A stretch of 64,000 nucleotides of DNA from Anopheles merus. Lineage: Eukaryota; Arthropoda; Insecta; Diptera; Culicidae. The position numbers and the translations under genes were made by a program. The stretch lies in assembly GCF_017562075.2 (NCBI RefSeq), contig NW_024427672.1:26435-90434 (forward strand), in the 5' to 3' direction. Within the stretch, counting starts at the first letter, position 1, and every line of letters starts with the position of its first letter. The notes beneath the pieces are model-generated. The model did not search any database. It was not told the origin of the DNA and saw only the letters and a program-made list of their open reading frames with translations. Below are positions 62,901 to 64,000 of the stretch, piece by piece.

Positions 62901-64000
62901 TCATGAGCTGTGTTCGTGATGAACGTCATTGTTTTGAGCCGTACGATCAGCTGGGATAGGTGAATGCTCCATATCGCGCACTATTGGTTGTACATTACTA
63001 GGTGATGAACTATTTGGCTTTTCATTGATGGTTTGCTCTGCCGGTTTCGGAATATTATCGATAGGCACTGCAATGTTGCTTTGAAGTGGGGTTTCATGTG
63101 CATTCATCGGTGTGAGACAAGCCAAAGTATGGGATGAGGCTGGACGGTTATCACGTAGTATAAATTCACGTACACGTAAATTAGAAGGCCAGACCGAGGA
63201 CGATAACGCAGTTTCACGAAGGTGAGCCGGGATGCGAACCTTAAACGACATCTGTCTAGCCAAAGTAGTGTCGAAATTTTTGCCCATCAAGCTAAATGCA
63301 ATGGCGTCGGTTGTGGCCAGCCGTCGTTTCACAGATTCCACGACTTGTTCACAGGAAGTGCCAGGAGCAATGTTAGCTAAATGAAGCCACATTTGGGTAC
63401 AAAGCGGATTTGAACGTTGGAAGGTTGGAGAATCGTTATCCGTGCGATAAATAGCAATTGGCTGGCGAGAAGTGATGTTAGTGATGTTAATATTGTTGTG
63501 TCTCAGCAAGTGACGGTACGGCTATGTTGTTGTTGATATTGTTATATTGATGTTTGTTGTTCTTTTGGCGACAAGCGAGATAGCAGGTGAAGTGTTTGTA
63601 GCACTGACCAACTCGAGAATAATCTCTTCGCTGGTAAACTCTGCGCAATTTGGCAGGAGGGTGACTGCTCAGTGGGTTCTCTTCTGCGATTCATAAGCTG
63701 CGATAGACCAGTACGAATTTCTTTTGCTAGAGGTTCAAGTGCAGATTTGAGACTATTGGCGACGGCATCCATTGTTGTTTGTATGCTCGGACTGGGCCAA
63801 AGCTTGTTTGATGTATTTAGTGCGAGGATTAATAATAACATTGTTGCACGCCAGGCAGCACCAGTGGAGTTGTTGGTATTCGTTGGTTAGCTTCAGTGCA
63901 TTCTCGGGAATGCGCGAACAGCGGATGTGGAACGGTGAGTTGCAAATATAACAGCTAATCAGGTCTTCGGTGATCTCGGTTGCGCAAGAGTTGCAAGTAT
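62901..64000 (-). pseudogene. CR1-d copy 2, ORF1, frameshifted
   Basis: RRM-like part is open at 62901-63509 (MWLHLANIAPGTSCEQVV, AFSLMGKNFDTTL). The middle is broken by deletions between 63400 and 63700, and a further piece is at 63542-63841. The PHD-finger end lies at or beyond the window edge. The intact version is 47154-48269. Confidence 0.82.

Larger units (their letters stand above)
61603..64000 (-). mobile_element. Second copy of CR1-d, lacking Gypsy-3; runs off the window
   Basis: Matches 38431-38666 joined directly to 46074-48262, so it is CR1-d without the LTR element. It shares the endonuclease deletion at the same point. ORF1 and ORF2 are broken by many one-base deletions relative to the first copy. 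The left junction has a ccgtgttgttgagg overlap with CR1-f. Confidence 0.9.

Overview
The window looks like insect heterochromatin, most plausibly from a mosquito and best matching Anopheles: about 95% is transposable element sequence and no host gene is secure. The species call is inference from the mix: many CR1-clade non-LTR copies of the T1/Q type, R1-, RTE- and I-group LINEs, BEL/Pao elements, and Ty3/Gypsy elements whose primer-binding sites match animal tRNA-Trp and tRNA-Arg. No rRNA, tRNA, CRISPR array or bacterial gene was seen. The main structure is deep nesting, readable from target-site duplications (TSDs) and from open reading frames (ORFs) that resume many kilobases away.

Layout. 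1-798 and 11589-12061 are unassigned flanks of Gypsy-1 (799-11588, minus, CsRn1-type). The 5' LTR of Gypsy-1 was later hit by an R1-clade LINE (6822-9040, plus) and a CR1 (CR1-a, 9084-11540, minus). 12062-16169 holds Gypsy-2 (minus), internally deleted. 16174-31145 is an I-group LINE (plus). Its ORF1 is split by CR1-b (17033-26973, plus), which is itself split by BEL-1 (20119-26890, plus, LTRs identical by eye). 31160-48850 is an RTE LINE (minus), split by CR1-c (31496-35170, plus) and by CR1-d (about 37135-48530, minus). CR1-d carries Gypsy-3 (38667-46069, plus), an mdg1/412-type element.

48851-49278 is A-rich unassigned DNA. BEL-2 (49279-55603, minus) follows. Next comes a Gypsy-1-like fragment (55694-55818 and 60127-60898, plus) split by CR1-e (55819-60126, plus). 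A CR1 fragment (60899-61602) and a second copy of CR1-d (61603-64000, minus) end the window. That second copy lacks Gypsy-3 and so shows the empty insertion site. It also carries many one-base deletions, which raises an assembly-quality question.

Function. Only Gypsy-3 looks complete: 811-bp LTRs with one mismatch, tRNA-Arg primer site, gag, a U UUU UUA slippery heptamer leading into pol, and a polypurine tract. Its leader also encodes a 77-residue protein with a myristoylation-type N-terminus and one hydrophobic segment, the best candidate here for something under-described. All other elements carry stops, frameshifts or deletions of catalytic segments.
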